Assembly (NCBI GenBank): GCA_017415715.1
Contig: JAFQFD010000054.1
Span: 1-50,707 of the forward strand
DNA: 50,707 bases
Direction: 5' to 3'
Source: Bacteroidales bacterium
Lineage (GTDB): Bacteria; Bacteroidota; Bacteroidia; Bacteroidales; UBA932
Positions 40,384-48,744 of this stretch are shown piece after piece. The translations under genes were made by a program, and so were the position numbers. The notes beneath the pieces were generated by a model, which saw nothing but the letters and a program-made list of their open reading frames with translations, was not told where the DNA came from and ran no database searches. Within the stretch, counting starts at the first letter, position 1. Each line of letters starts with the position of its first letter.

Positions 40384-40418
40384 AAAAAGCACCGCTGAGA
40401 CACGCAGCGATGCTTTTT
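40384..40418 (-). terminator. Terminator of the ftsY-deoC operon
   Basis: AAAAAGCACCGCTG (40384-40397) and CAGCGATGCTTTTT (40405-40418) pair over 14 positions with one mismatch. The minus-strand transcript would end in T5. Confidence 0.8.
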
Positions 40419-40476
40419 ATGATAATTATTTATGCTGATTTTTTATAAAAATCGGCTTAATTCCTGTATAGGTTTT

Positions 40477-41367
40477 CTAGAAGAAAGACACGGTCTTCTG
40501 CTCAACAGCTGCAAGAAGGCTGTTTGCAACACGGCTCACACCGAAGCGGAAGAGGTCCTTGTTGAGCCACTCCTTGCCGAGAATCGACGAAACGATCGAG
40601 TAGTAGCAGAGAGCGTCTGCCGCAGATGAAATGCCGCCTGCAGGCTTGAAACCTATCTTCTTTCCGGTCACCTGATGATACTTGGCGATGCACTCGCACA
40701 TCACGTATGCCGCCATAGGAGTCGCATTTACATCTACCTTTCCTGTAGAAGTCTTGATAAAGTCAGCACCCGCCTCCATTGCAAGGAACGAAGCTTCAGC
40801 AATAGACTCCGGAGTGCGGAGAAGTCCTGTCTCGAGAATCACCTTCAGATGAACGTGTCTTCCCTGTCTTGCAGCTACTGCATCGATGCATGCACGCACC
40901 TGACGGATCTCCTCAGCCGCAGCCTCATGATCTCCTGCAAGGAACGCATTGAGTGCAAGGACGATATCAACCTCGTCAGCACCCTGCTCCACAGCAAGCT
41001 CGCACTCGCGAAGCTTCACCTCGAGGAAGCTCTGCGACGAAGGGAAGCATGCTGACACTACTGTGATGTTGAAATCACATGCCCTTGCCTCCTTGACGGT
41101 TGCAGCGAAGTTCGGATAAACACATACTGAAGCCGGAAGCGGCCATTCAGGATATGCCTGACGGAAGTTGTTGACCTTGTCTACAAGCTTTCTGACTGAA
41201 GCCGGAGTATCATTGGTCTTCAGTGTAGTAAGGTCCATCATTGAGAAACAATCCTTGTATACCTGCTCCGAACCCATGCCATCCAGATTGGCTGCAATCA
41301 GCTCAAGCGCTCTGCCTATAGCCTCCTGATCAGGAGCATAACCATACTTTGTAAGTAACTCTGCCAT
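40477..41367 (-). CDS. deoC: Deoxyribose-phosphate aldolase
   Basis: Cleaves 2-deoxyribose 5-phosphate to glyceraldehyde 3-phosphate and acetaldehyde in deoxynucleoside breakdown. The 296-residue class I aldolase has the Schiff-base Lys in D-F-I-K-T-S-T-G-K, the second conserved Lys in K-I-G-F-K-P-A-G-G, and V-D-I-V-L-A-L-N. The N-terminus has an extension of about 45 residues over short DeoCs, similar to the longer subgroup. Last gene of the seven-gene operon, 5 bp after dtd, followed by a strong terminator. Confidence 0.95.
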   Translation of the reverse strand: MAELLTKYGYAPDQEAIGRALELIAANLDGMGSEQVYKDCFSMMDLTTLKTNDTPASVRKLVDKVNNFRQAYPEWPLPASVCVYPNFAATVKEARACDFNITVVSACFPSSQSFLEVKLRECELAVEQGADEVDIVLALNAFLAGDHEAAAEEIRQVRACIDAVAARQGRHVHLKVILETGLLRTPESIAEASFLAMEAGADFIKTSTGKVDVNATPMAAYVMCECIAKYHQVTGKKIGFKPAGGISSAADALCYYSIVSSILGKEWLNKDLFRFGVSRVANSLLAAVEQKTVSFF

Positions 41368-41372
41368 ATAGA

Positions 41373-41828
41373 TTAGAATTTTAATTTTGAATCAACTATT
41401 ATTGTCACAGGGCCGTCATTGACCAGCGACACTTTCATGTCTGCGCCGAAGATGCCTCTTCCCACCGGCTTTCCCACCTGTTCCTCAACCATGGTCAGGA
41501 ACTTCTCATACAGCGGAATTGCGACATCCGGCTTCGCAGCCTTTATATATGAAGGTCTGTTACCCTTAACTGTAGACGCATACAGCGTAAACTGACTTAC
41601 AATCAGCACTTCGCCATCCACATCTCTGACAGAAAGGTTCATTACTCCTTCCTCATCATCGAATATGCGCATTGCCGCAAGCTTGCGCGCACACCAATCC
41701 AAGTCCTCCTGCGTATCCTCGTCAATGAATGCCGCCAGCACCATCAGTCCTTTGCCTATCGCAGACTCGTATCCTTCTGCAGGTACCGCCACACTTGCCT
41801 GCGTAACTCTTTGTATCACCAGTCTCAT
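41373..41828 (-). CDS. dtd: D-aminoacyl-tRNA deacylase
   Basis: Removes D-amino acids from mischarged tRNA. The 151-residue protein has both family motifs, S-Q-F-T-L-Y-A (containing the active-site Thr) and N-D-G-P-V-T-I, where homologues have the G-P Gly-cisPro motif. M-R-L-V-I-Q-R-V-T is the usual N-terminus. It lies 1 bp from the radical SAM gene and 5 bp from deoC. Confidence 0.95.
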   Translation of the reverse strand: MRLVIQRVTQASVAVPAEGYESAIGKGLMVLAAFIDEDTQEDLDWCARKLAAMRIFDDEEGVMNLSVRDVDGEVLIVSQFTLYASTVKGNRPSYIKAAKPDVAIPLYEKFLTMVEEQVGKPVGRGIFGADMKVSLVNDGPVTIIVDSKLKF

Positions 41829-41829
41829 A

Positions 41830-42588
41830 CTATCCCCTTACCTGTATATCAAACCCTTCATCAATGAGTGGCTGGACAAACGCCGTCATCTCCTCCACAG
41901 TATATTTACCGAGAGACTTGTCCGGTGTCTCCCTGTCAATCGTATAGACCATGACCTGGCGAGGCCTCAGTTCTCTTACGATATTCCTCCATGCCTCAAG
42001 CGGTTCCGGAGCCGCTGTGTCGAAATCCGGAGACTTCAGGAACATGGTCTGAAGGATGAAATTTCCTTCAAACTGACGGAGATCCTCAATCACATCAGCC
42101 AGCCTGTATGTACCTACGGGCTTGTTTATCTGCTTGACCAGTCCATCCTCAGACGCATCTATCTTCAGGATCGGATTATCAACTTTCATCAAGGCCTGTG
42201 CTACCGCCTTACGGCCCAGCAAAGTAGCATTTGACAAGACCGAAACCTTTGCATTCGGGAAGTACTTGTCACGGAGTCTCAAAGTCACATCGATAATCTC
42301 CGGAAAGTCCGGATTCATGGTCGGCTCTCCATTACCTGAAAAGGTTATGGAATCGACCGGAACTCCTTCTGCCGCCGCCTTTGCCATCTTATGCTCCATA
42401 GCCGCCTCGACCTCCGCCAATCTCGGGAAGATCCTTTCTGCGATACCGTCCTTGTTCCATCCGCACTCGCAATATACGCAGTCGAAGTTGCACAGCTTCC
42501 CCTTGGACGGAAGCAGATTGACTCCGAGCGAAGAACCGAGCCTGCGGCTGAATATAGGGCCGAAAACTATGTCGTCAAAATGCAGCAT
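41830..42588 (-). CDS. Radical SAM protein
   Basis: A 252-residue radical SAM enzyme. The cluster-binding C-x3-C-x2-C is visible as C-N-F-D-C-V-Y-C near residue 33. A G-N-G-E-P-T motif for SAM binding follows at about 85-90. I start it at the ATG at 42588, whose A is also the last base of the preceding gene's TGA; one upstream GTG in frame is possible. The general layout is like anaerobic activase-type or MoaA-like small radical SAM proteins. The reaction is not identifiable. Confidence 0.85.
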   Translation of the reverse strand: MLHFDDIVFGPIFSRRLGSSLGVNLLPSKGKLCNFDCVYCECGWNKDGIAERIFPRLAEVEAAMEHKMAKAAAEGVPVDSITFSGNGEPTMNPDFPEIIDVTLRLRDKYFPNAKVSVLSNATLLGRKAVAQALMKVDNPILKIDASEDGLVKQINKPVGTYRLADVIEDLRQFEGNFILQTMFLKSPDFDTAAPEPLEAWRNIVRELRPRQVMVYTIDRETPDKSLGKYTVEEMTAFVQPLIDEGFDIQVRG

Positions 42589-43775
42589 CACACCAATCTT
42601 ACCGACTTGCTGGCAGAAGTTACAAATCCTTCGCCATCAATATCGCTTATCCTTACCACACCTGGCTTCTTTCCCGCCGACAGACTTCCCAAAGTATCTT
42701 CCTTTGACAGGAATGAAGCACCATTGAGAGAGGCCCATGTCAGGATTTCCGACATCGGAACTTCTGGGAAGTTTGCGTGAAGGCAATACATCTCCTTCAC
42801 CATGTCCAGGTCGTCATTGCTGGAGAGCGAGTCCGTTCCCAGCGTGATTGCCAGACCGTTTCTCCTCATAAGAGGAATCGGAGGCAATGCATTGTGTATG
42901 AATATATTGGAAAGCGGACATACCGCCCAATACACATTATTCATAACCTTCTTTGCAGCATCGATGTCATCCTGCGCAAGGCAGACATTATGCACCAGAA
43001 GAATATGCTCATCATATGGCGCAGGCTTCGCATCTGCCAGACGGTCCAGGAAGTACTTCAGAGAAGACTCTCCGGTCACCGGCGGAGTGCTCATGCCCGA
43101 CCTCTTGCGGTTTTCATACATGGCCCCTGAGCCGCTGCGGAGAAGGTCTTCTTCCTCCTGGCTCTCCTGTGAGTGATATGACAGGTAACCCTTTGCCAGA
43201 CCTGCAGCAGCTGACGCGCTCAGAAGCTGCGGGCTCATCGTATAGCATGAGTGAGGGGTCGGGGCGGCATCGATTCCGGCCTTGTCCGCTACACGACCAA
43301 GCTCTGTCACCTCTGCCATGACGCCTTCACACATATGCGGCTCACTTCCGAAAACCTCAAGGAATGTCCTTGTATACATCTTATGGCTGCTCTTTACGTC
43401 AAATGACGAGTCATCATTGCTGATGTCCGCCATTGCAGAAACTCCGTCAGCCCACATCTTGTCCATCCACTCCTGCACGAGCTGAGCCTTCGCCTCACGG
43501 CCGGCCCAGTCGCGAAGTTCGTTGATCTGGTCTATGAATCCGGCCATTCCTGTTCCCTTGCGGAACTTCTTATGCAGATGAGACAGCTCCACATGGCAGT
43601 GTGCATTGACAAAGCCCGGTACGAGTGCGCCAGGCTCCACCGCCTCACCTTCAGCACATTGACCGACTGAAATTATAGTTCCGTCAGCCTCATCATATTC
43701 GACATATCCGTTTCTTATCGGTTGCGGAGACTCCAATGTATATACGAACTCCGCGGTCACTCTCTTACTGCTCAT
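42588..43775 (-). CDS. Amidohydrolase-family deaminase or hydrolase
   Basis: A 395-residue metal-dependent TIM-barrel hydrolase. Metal ligands: H-C-H in N-A-H-C-H-V-E, a His in T-P-H-S-C-Y, a second in V-H-N-V and an Asp in G-T-D-S-L-S-S-N. This is the pattern of aminohydrolases such as aminodeoxyfutalosine, guanine or S-adenosylhomocysteine deaminases. In some bacteria such enzymes serve menaquinone synthesis; no other mqn genes are in view, so substrate remains open. It overlaps the DUF4296 gene by 11 bp and touches the radical SAM gene. Confidence 0.87.
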   Translation of the reverse strand: MSSKRVTAEFVYTLESPQPIRNGYVEYDEADGTIISVGQCAEGEAVEPGALVPGFVNAHCHVELSHLHKKFRKGTGMAGFIDQINELRDWAGREAKAQLVQEWMDKMWADGVSAMADISNDDSSFDVKSSHKMYTRTFLEVFGSEPHMCEGVMAEVTELGRVADKAGIDAAPTPHSCYTMSPQLLSASAAAGLAKGYLSYHSQESQEEEDLLRSGSGAMYENRKRSGMSTPPVTGESSLKYFLDRLADAKPAPYDEHILLVHNVCLAQDDIDAAKKVMNNVYWAVCPLSNIFIHNALPPIPLMRRNGLAITLGTDSLSSNDDLDMVKEMYCLHANFPEVPMSEILTWASLNGASFLSKEDTLGSLSAGKKPGVVRISDIDGEGFVTSASKSVRLV

Positions 43776-44541
43776 CTTTCATTCTCTTTTTAAAGCGTGA
43801 CGCTTCCGGCCTCTGCCGCATCACCGGCTTCCTCACCAGAGTATCCATCACAGGCTTGATTCCGTCAGACTTGACAGGCTTGGCCTTGGGATTTTCAGGC
43901 AAGGCAAGCGGCTTGGCCTCAGCCACAGGATCCACGGCCACGATCGAATCCTTAACAGCCAGGCTGTCGGCGACTGTCAATGTATCAGCCGGAACGATCA
44001 TGCGCACGCCCTCATATATGGTATCTGTCCTTGGCATATACCTGAACTTGAACATGAGCGAGGCAGTATCCCAGCCTACGCTGATTGTGTCAGAGTAGTC
44101 CCTTTCATTCCTTGGCGGAAGTTCGGTATACCAAAGTTCATATTCAGGATACTTACGCTTCGATTCGGCCAGCTTCCTTGCCTCCAGCTCCTGAAGTTCC
44201 TTCTGCTTCCGCTTCAGGTCCTTGATCTGATCATCAAGAATCTCACCCGTCGTCCTCAGGATCCTGGAGAATCTCTCAGGATCATCCATATAATGCTGGA
44301 CGCTATGCTGATAGTCTTCAGATGTATAGCCGTACTTCTCGAGTATCGGCTCATATACCAGCGAAGTATCCGCTATGCTCCTGAGCTTCGGGGTGTTCTG
44401 AATCCACTGGTCTGTAACGAACATCTCGGCATAAATCTTTGCCAGCTTGCCGCGCGGAATGACCCTCGGGCCGTTCCTTCTGCAGGACGGCGCGAGAACC
44501 ATGGCTGCAAGCAGCAGCAATATGACGAAATGCTTCTTCAT
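43765..44541 (-). CDS. DUF4296 lipoprotein
   Basis: 258 residues starting at the ATG at 44541, 2 bp after the pheT stop; a GTG one codon earlier is possible. A lipoprotein signal ends in A-P-S-C (18-21). The N-terminal about 110 residues are the DUF4296 region: A-K-I-Y-A-E-M-F-V-T-D-Q-W and Y-G-Y-T-x-E-D-Y. A long charged helix (about 105-140, K-R-K-Q-K-E-L-Q) follows, then a Pro/Lys-rich C-terminus. Function is unknown. Its place between pheT and the amidohydrolase is likely transcriptional convenience. Confidence 0.85.
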   Translation of the reverse strand: MKKHFVILLLLAAMVLAPSCRRNGPRVIPRGKLAKIYAEMFVTDQWIQNTPKLRSIADTSLVYEPILEKYGYTSEDYQHSVQHYMDDPERFSRILRTTGEILDDQIKDLKRKQKELQELEARKLAESKRKYPEYELWYTELPPRNERDYSDTISVGWDTASLMFKFRYMPRTDTIYEGVRMIVPADTLTVADSLAVKDSIVAVDPVAEAKPLALPENPKAKPVKSDGIKPVMDTLVRKPVMRQRPEASRFKKRMKDEQ

Positions 44542-44543
44542 CA

Positions 44544-46988
44544 CTATCTCAATGTTGCTCCGAACTCGTTCTGGAATGTAGACAGAAGCTTGCTCATTAC
44601 CCTCTCTACATCATTGTCTGTCAATGTCTTGTCAAGATCCTGAAGAACAAAGCTGAGCGCATACTGCTTCTTGCCCTCTGCAATCTTGTCACCTCTGTAG
44701 ACGTCAAAAAGTCCGACCTGCTTGAGGAGCTTCTTTCCTACACGGAAAGCGCTCTTGCGGAGGTCAGCATAGCTTACTGACTCGTCAAGAAGGATGGCGA
44801 GGTCACGCCTTACCTCAGGGAACTTAGGGAGTTCCTTATACTTGATCTTGTTTCTCTTGACGAGCTCGAAGAGTGCCGGCCAGCTGATCTCGGCAGCGAA
44901 TACCGGCTGCTTGATGCCGAACTGCTTGAGTCTTGCAGGAGCTATTGTGCCCATTACTGCAAGAGGCTGGTGCGAACCCGGAAGGCTGTATGCAAGTCCC
45001 TCCGAGAACATGTCTGCAGGAGCAGCCTCGGCCTCGAGCGAATAGATATCGCAGCCGAAACGCTTGAGCAGAAGCTCGAGGTATCCCTTGAGCTGGAAGT
45101 AGCTTCCCTTGCCCGGATCCACTCGCCATGACTTGTCCGGCTGTCCGCTCATAAAGAGAGCGTAGCATGTATGCTCCTCGTATGACTCGAGAGTCTTGCC
45201 GTCTGTCTCAGGCTTGAATGAGTATACTGAACCGTATTCAAACGTCTTCACATTTGTGATCTGACGGTTTATGTTGTATGCGATCACCTCCAGACCGTTG
45301 AGAAGAAGAGTCTGTCTCATAACATTGAGATCAGAGCTGAGAGGATTCATGATCCTTACGCATCTCTCCTCAGGGAATGTCTTGAGTTTTGAATAATACT
45401 CCGACTTTGTAAGCGAGTTGTTCATGGTCTCTACGAATCCGTTTGCCGCGAGGAAATCCGCGATAGCGGTCCTTACCTGCTCAGGCTCAGGCTTCTGAGG
45501 AGCATTCACAGACATTCTCATGGCCTGCGGAAGCTCTATGTTGTTATAGCCGTAGATACGGAGGATCTCCTCCACCACGTCACACTCGCGATATACGTCG
45601 ATCATGTATGAAGGCACAGCGACCTTTGCACCGGTCTCGGTCTTCTCGACGAACTCGTATGCAAGGCCTTCGAGAATGCCTTCGATCACATCGTGACCGA
45701 TCTTCTTTCCTACAAACGCCTCGATGCGGTCATAGTCAAGGTCAACGACCTTCTTCTCTATCTTCTCAGGATAGAACTCCTGCATTCTGCCCACGATCTG
45801 ACCTCCTGCAAGCTCCTGGATAAGGAGAGCGGCACGTTTTGCTGCATACTCTACAACGAGAGGGTCTGCGCCACGCTCATAACGGAAAGATGCGTCAGTC
45901 TTGAGACCATGTCTCTTCGAACTCTTTCTGATCGACACAGGATTGAAATATGCGCTTTCGAGGAATACGTCAACTGTATTTTCTGTAACACCAGACTCCT
46001 CACCTCCGAATACGCCGGCCAGGCACATCGGCTTTTCTGCGTTAGCAATCATGAGGTCTGCCGCGCTCAGAGTGCGCTCAACGCCGTCGAGAGTCACGAA
46101 CTTCTCGCCTTCCCCCGCCCTGCGCACTACCACCTTGCCGCCGGCAATCTTCGCAGCATCGAATGCGTGAAGAGGCTGTCCTGTCTCATGGAGGACGAAG
46201 TTGGTGATGTCGACGATGTTGTTGATCGGTCTGAGACCGATCGCGAGAAGCTTCTTCTGAAGCCACTCAGGGGAGGCTGACACCTTGACACCCTTGATTG
46301 TGGTTCCTGTATATCTTGGAGCGCCGTCTGGTGCTGTAACCTCTACAGGAATCGCCTCTCCCTCTGCACTGTCAGCCCATGCTGACACATCAGGAATATT
46401 GAGAGCGCATGGCACGCCGTTGTGCTTGAGATATGCGTAAAGGTCTCTTGCAACACCGATGTGCGAAGCTGCATCCACGCGGTTTGCTGTGAGTCCGATC
46501 TCTATGAGAGCGTCTGTCGCAAGACCGAGATATTCCTTTGCAGGTGTTCCCGGCACTGCCTCCGGATCAAGTACCATGATGCCGTCATGAGACTCACCGA
46601 TTCCGAGCTCGTCCTCTGCGCAGATCATACCGAAAGACTCGACGCCGCGGATCTTTGACTTCTTGATCTTGAAGTCCTCGCCGAGGACTGTTCCCACTGT
46701 AGCAAGGAGGACCTTCTGTCCTGCCGCAACATTAGGAGCGCCGCAGACAACCTGAAGAAGATCGCCTTCGCCTGTGTTGAGCTTTGTTATATGGAGGTGG
46801 TCAGAATCCGGATGGTCTACACACTCTACGACCTCTGCCACGATCACTCCTGCCAGACCGCCAGGAATCTCCTCTATCTGTTCAAGCGAGTCAACTTCAA
46901 GTCCTATTGAAGTCAGCGCTTCTGCAACGGCCTCTGGAGCGAGGTCACACTCAAGGTAGTCCTTGAGCCAATTGTACGAAATCTTCAT
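44544..46988 (-). CDS. pheT: Phenylalanyl-tRNA synthetase beta subunit
   Basis: The beta subunit of the (alpha-beta)2 enzyme that charges tRNA-Phe. At 814 residues it has the full domain set: N-terminal M-K-I-S-Y-N-W-L-K-D-Y, EMAP/tRNA-binding domain (about 40-150, V-V-C-G-A-P-N), B3/B4 editing domain, B5 domain with R-R-D-L-A-I-L-type segment in the C-terminal part, and the FDX-ACB domain at the end (about 720-814). The alpha subunit gene (pheS) is not in this window. It lies 8 bp downstream of ftsY, an arrangement that recurs in Bacteroidota. Confidence 0.98.
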   Translation of the reverse strand: MKISYNWLKDYLECDLAPEAVAEALTSIGLEVDSLEQIEEIPGGLAGVIVAEVVECVDHPDSDHLHITKLNTGEGDLLQVVCGAPNVAAGQKVLLATVGTVLGEDFKIKKSKIRGVESFGMICAEDELGIGESHDGIMVLDPEAVPGTPAKEYLGLATDALIEIGLTANRVDAASHIGVARDLYAYLKHNGVPCALNIPDVSAWADSAEGEAIPVEVTAPDGAPRYTGTTIKGVKVSASPEWLQKKLLAIGLRPINNIVDITNFVLHETGQPLHAFDAAKIAGGKVVVRRAGEGEKFVTLDGVERTLSAADLMIANAEKPMCLAGVFGGEESGVTENTVDVFLESAYFNPVSIRKSSKRHGLKTDASFRYERGADPLVVEYAAKRAALLIQELAGGQIVGRMQEFYPEKIEKKVVDLDYDRIEAFVGKKIGHDVIEGILEGLAYEFVEKTETGAKVAVPSYMIDVYRECDVVEEILRIYGYNNIELPQAMRMSVNAPQKPEPEQVRTAIADFLAANGFVETMNNSLTKSEYYSKLKTFPEERCVRIMNPLSSDLNVMRQTLLLNGLEVIAYNINRQITNVKTFEYGSVYSFKPETDGKTLESYEEHTCYALFMSGQPDKSWRVDPGKGSYFQLKGYLELLLKRFGCDIYSLEAEAAPADMFSEGLAYSLPGSHQPLAVMGTIAPARLKQFGIKQPVFAAEISWPALFELVKRNKIKYKELPKFPEVRRDLAILLDESVSYADLRKSAFRVGKKLLKQVGLFDVYRGDKIAEGKKQYALSFVLQDLDKTLTDNDVERVMSKLLSTFQNEFGATLR

Positions 46989-46996
46989 ATATCTCT

Positions 46997-47938
46997 TTAT
47001 TTATCTATATCATCCTTTGAGAAGAGAGAAGACACGAATTCTCTCTTGTTGAAAACCTTGAGGTCATCTATGCCCTCACCTATGCCGACAAACTTGATAG
47101 GAATGCGGAACTGGTCCACGATGCCGACGACAACTCCGCCCTTGGCTGTTCCATCAAGCTTTGTGACAGCGAGAGCCGTAATGTCTGTCGCCCTCATGAA
47201 CTCCTTTGCCTGCTGGAAGGCGTTCTGGCCAGTGCTTCCGTCAAGAACGAGAAGGACTTCGTGCGGTGCATCAGGAACGACCTTCCTCATCACATTGCGG
47301 ATCTTGGTAAGCTCGTTCATGAGGTCAATCCTGTTGTGAAGACGACCTGCCGTGTCGATGATCACCACATCTGCATCCTTGGCCACAGCAGACTTGACCG
47401 TATCAAATGCAACAGAAGCCGGATCAGAACCCATGGCCTGCTTCACGATGTCGACACCGGCACGCTCTGACCATATTGTAAGCTGATCGACTGCAGCTGC
47501 CCTGAAAGTATCGGCTGCGCCAAGAACTACCTTCTTGCCCTGGGCCTTGAGGCTGCTGGCGAGCTTGCCGATTGTTGTCGTCTTTCCTACCCCATTCACT
47601 CCCACGACCATGATCACATAAGGCTTCTTGCTGAAGTCGAAAGGCACGACCGCATCATCAGAAGTCTCGCCTTCGCGCACATTGAGAAGGCCAGCGATCT
47701 CGTCGCGGAGAATATCAACGAGCTCGTCAAGCGAAACATACTTGTCCCTGCGGACCCTTTCCTCAAGATTCTCAATGATCTTCATGGTGGTGTCCACACC
47801 CATATCTGTTGCGAGCAGAGCTTCCTCTATTGCATCAAGCAGATCATCGTCGACTTCCGTCTTGCCGACAATCGCTCTGGAAAGCCTGTCAAAGAAGCTT
47901 CTGTTCGTCTTTTTTACGCCTTTATCGAATATTCCCAT
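46997..47938 (-). CDS. ftsY: Signal recognition particle receptor FtsY
   Basis: SRP receptor GTPase that delivers ribosome-nascent-chain complexes to the membrane. The ATG at 47938 (313 residues) is chosen: it starts M-G-I-F-D-K, and the alternative at 47965 lies at the predicted transcription start. NG domain motifs: G-V-N-G-V-G-K-T-T-T (G1), D-T-F-R-A-A-A-V-D-Q-L, D-T-A-G-R and T-K-L-D-G-T-A-K-G-G. The long acidic A domain of E. coli FtsY is missing, as is normal in this phylum. First gene of the operon down to deoC. Confidence 0.97.
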   Translation of the reverse strand: MGIFDKGVKKTNRSFFDRLSRAIVGKTEVDDDLLDAIEEALLATDMGVDTTMKIIENLEERVRRDKYVSLDELVDILRDEIAGLLNVREGETSDDAVVPFDFSKKPYVIMVVGVNGVGKTTTIGKLASSLKAQGKKVVLGAADTFRAAAVDQLTIWSERAGVDIVKQAMGSDPASVAFDTVKSAVAKDADVVIIDTAGRLHNRIDLMNELTKIRNVMRKVVPDAPHEVLLVLDGSTGQNAFQQAKEFMRATDITALAVTKLDGTAKGGVVVGIVDQFRIPIKFVGIGEGIDDLKVFNKREFVSSLFSKDDIDK

Positions 47939-47978
47939 ATGTCCAAATACGCAAAACGCGCACATTTATAGTAATCTA

Positions 47979-47986
47979 CAAATATA
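47979..47986 (-). promoter_or_regulatory. -7 element of the ftsY-pheT-deoC operon
   Basis: The minus strand reads TATATTTG, an exact TAnnTTTG match, 41 bp ahead of the chosen ftsY start, with TTTA 16 bp upstream. It follows directly after the terminator of the ribosomal protein operon. Confidence 0.6.
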
Positions 47987-48003
47987 CGCGTTTTTATGAT
48001 AAT

Positions 48004-48038
48004 AAAAAAGAAGCAGGCCTTTTCAAACCTGCTTCTTT
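48004..48038 (-). terminator. Terminator of the rpmB-rpmG-DUF4295 operon
   Basis: AAAGAAGCAGG (48007-48017) and CCTGCTTCTTT (48028-48038) form an 11-bp stem, followed on the minus strand by T6. Confidence 0.85.
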
Positions 48039-48052
48039 CCATATAATTTAAA

Positions 48053-48208
48053 TTATTTCTTTGCGAAGAAATCCTTTGCCTGACTCTCCTCTACGAGCTG
48101 CTCAGTGAAAACATAAGCGCCAGTCTTTGGAGACTTGTCCATACGGATACACTTGACCATCTTCTTGAGTGTACCGGCCTTGAAGGTTGCGACTGCTTTC
48201 TTTGCCAT
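48053..48208 (-). CDS. DUF4295 small basic protein, ribosome-associated
   Basis: A 51-residue basic protein (M-A-K-K-A-V-A-T-F-K to D-F-F-A-K-K). This is the DUF4295 family, restricted to Bacteroidota and almost always encoded next to bL33. It contains K-S-P-K-T-G-A-Y in the middle. Its size, charge and constant placement suggest a ribosomal or ribosome-bound protein. It lies 17 bp downstream of rpmG, with an SD-like GGAGGA in the gap, and is followed by the operon terminator. Confidence 0.92.
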   Translation of the reverse strand: MAKKAVATFKAGTLKKMVKCIRMDKSPKTGAYVFTEQLVEESQAKDFFAKK

Positions 48209-48225
48209 TTCTTAATCCTCCTTAA

Positions 48226-48414
48226 TTATTTGATCTCGCGATGAAGGGTTACCTTCTTAAGGAACGGATTGTACTTCATACGCTCCAGACGCTGAGTTGT
48301 GTTCTTCTTGTTCTTGGTAGTGATGTATCTTGAGATACCTGGTACACCGCTCTCTCTCTGCTCAGTGCACTCAAGGATGACCTGCACCCTGTTACCTTTT
48401 GCTTTCTTTGCCAT
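48226..48414 (-). CDS. rpmG: 50S ribosomal protein L33 (bL33)
   Basis: 62 residues, with [17 protein letters not shown] and [10 protein letters not shown]. Only one Cys (C16) is present, so this is the zinc-free form. It lies 11 bp after rpmB. Confidence 0.97.
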   Translation of the reverse strand: MAKKAKGNRVQVILECTEQRESGVPGISRYITTKNKKNTTQRLERMKYNPFLKKVTLHREIK

Positions 48415-48425
48415 AATTCGTAAAA

Positions 48426-48668
48426 TTAAACAAGGTTAATAAATCCTTTCTGCTGAGCGTCCTTGATGGTAGCGTCGAGACCATTCTTCTCGATAGTTCT
48501 CATACCCTTGCAAGACACCTTAAGTGTGATGAATCTCTGCTCTGCCTCTGACCAGAACTTCTTGGTCTTGAGGTTCAGGGCGAAGACGCGCTTTGTGCGT
48601 CTCTTAGAATGCGAAACGTTGTTTCCGACCATTCTCTTTCTTCCTGTAACTTGACAAACCTTTGCCAT
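48426..48668 (-). CDS. rpmB: 50S ribosomal protein L28 (bL28)
   Basis: 80 residues. The family signatures are [19 protein letters not shown] and the [11 protein letters not shown] stretch. First gene of a three-gene ribosomal operon with a promoter at 48709-48740. Confidence 0.97.
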   Translation of the reverse strand: MAKVCQVTGRKRMVGNNVSHSKRRTKRVFALNLKTKKFWSEAEQRFITLKVSCKGMRTIEKNGLDATIKDAQQKGFINLV

Positions 48669-48708
48669 TGTATATAACTTTTTTAATTAATTCATAATTA
48701 GCGGGCTG

Positions 48709-48740
48709 CAAATATCGCATAAAAAAATTGCAATTGCAAA
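48709..48740 (-). promoter_or_regulatory. Promoter of the rpmB operon
   Basis: On the minus strand TTTG (complement of 48737-48740) is followed after 20 bp by GATATTTG (complement of 48709-48716), one mismatch from the consensus. It sits immediately after the lepB stop. Confidence 0.6.
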
Positions 48741-48744
48741 AAAT

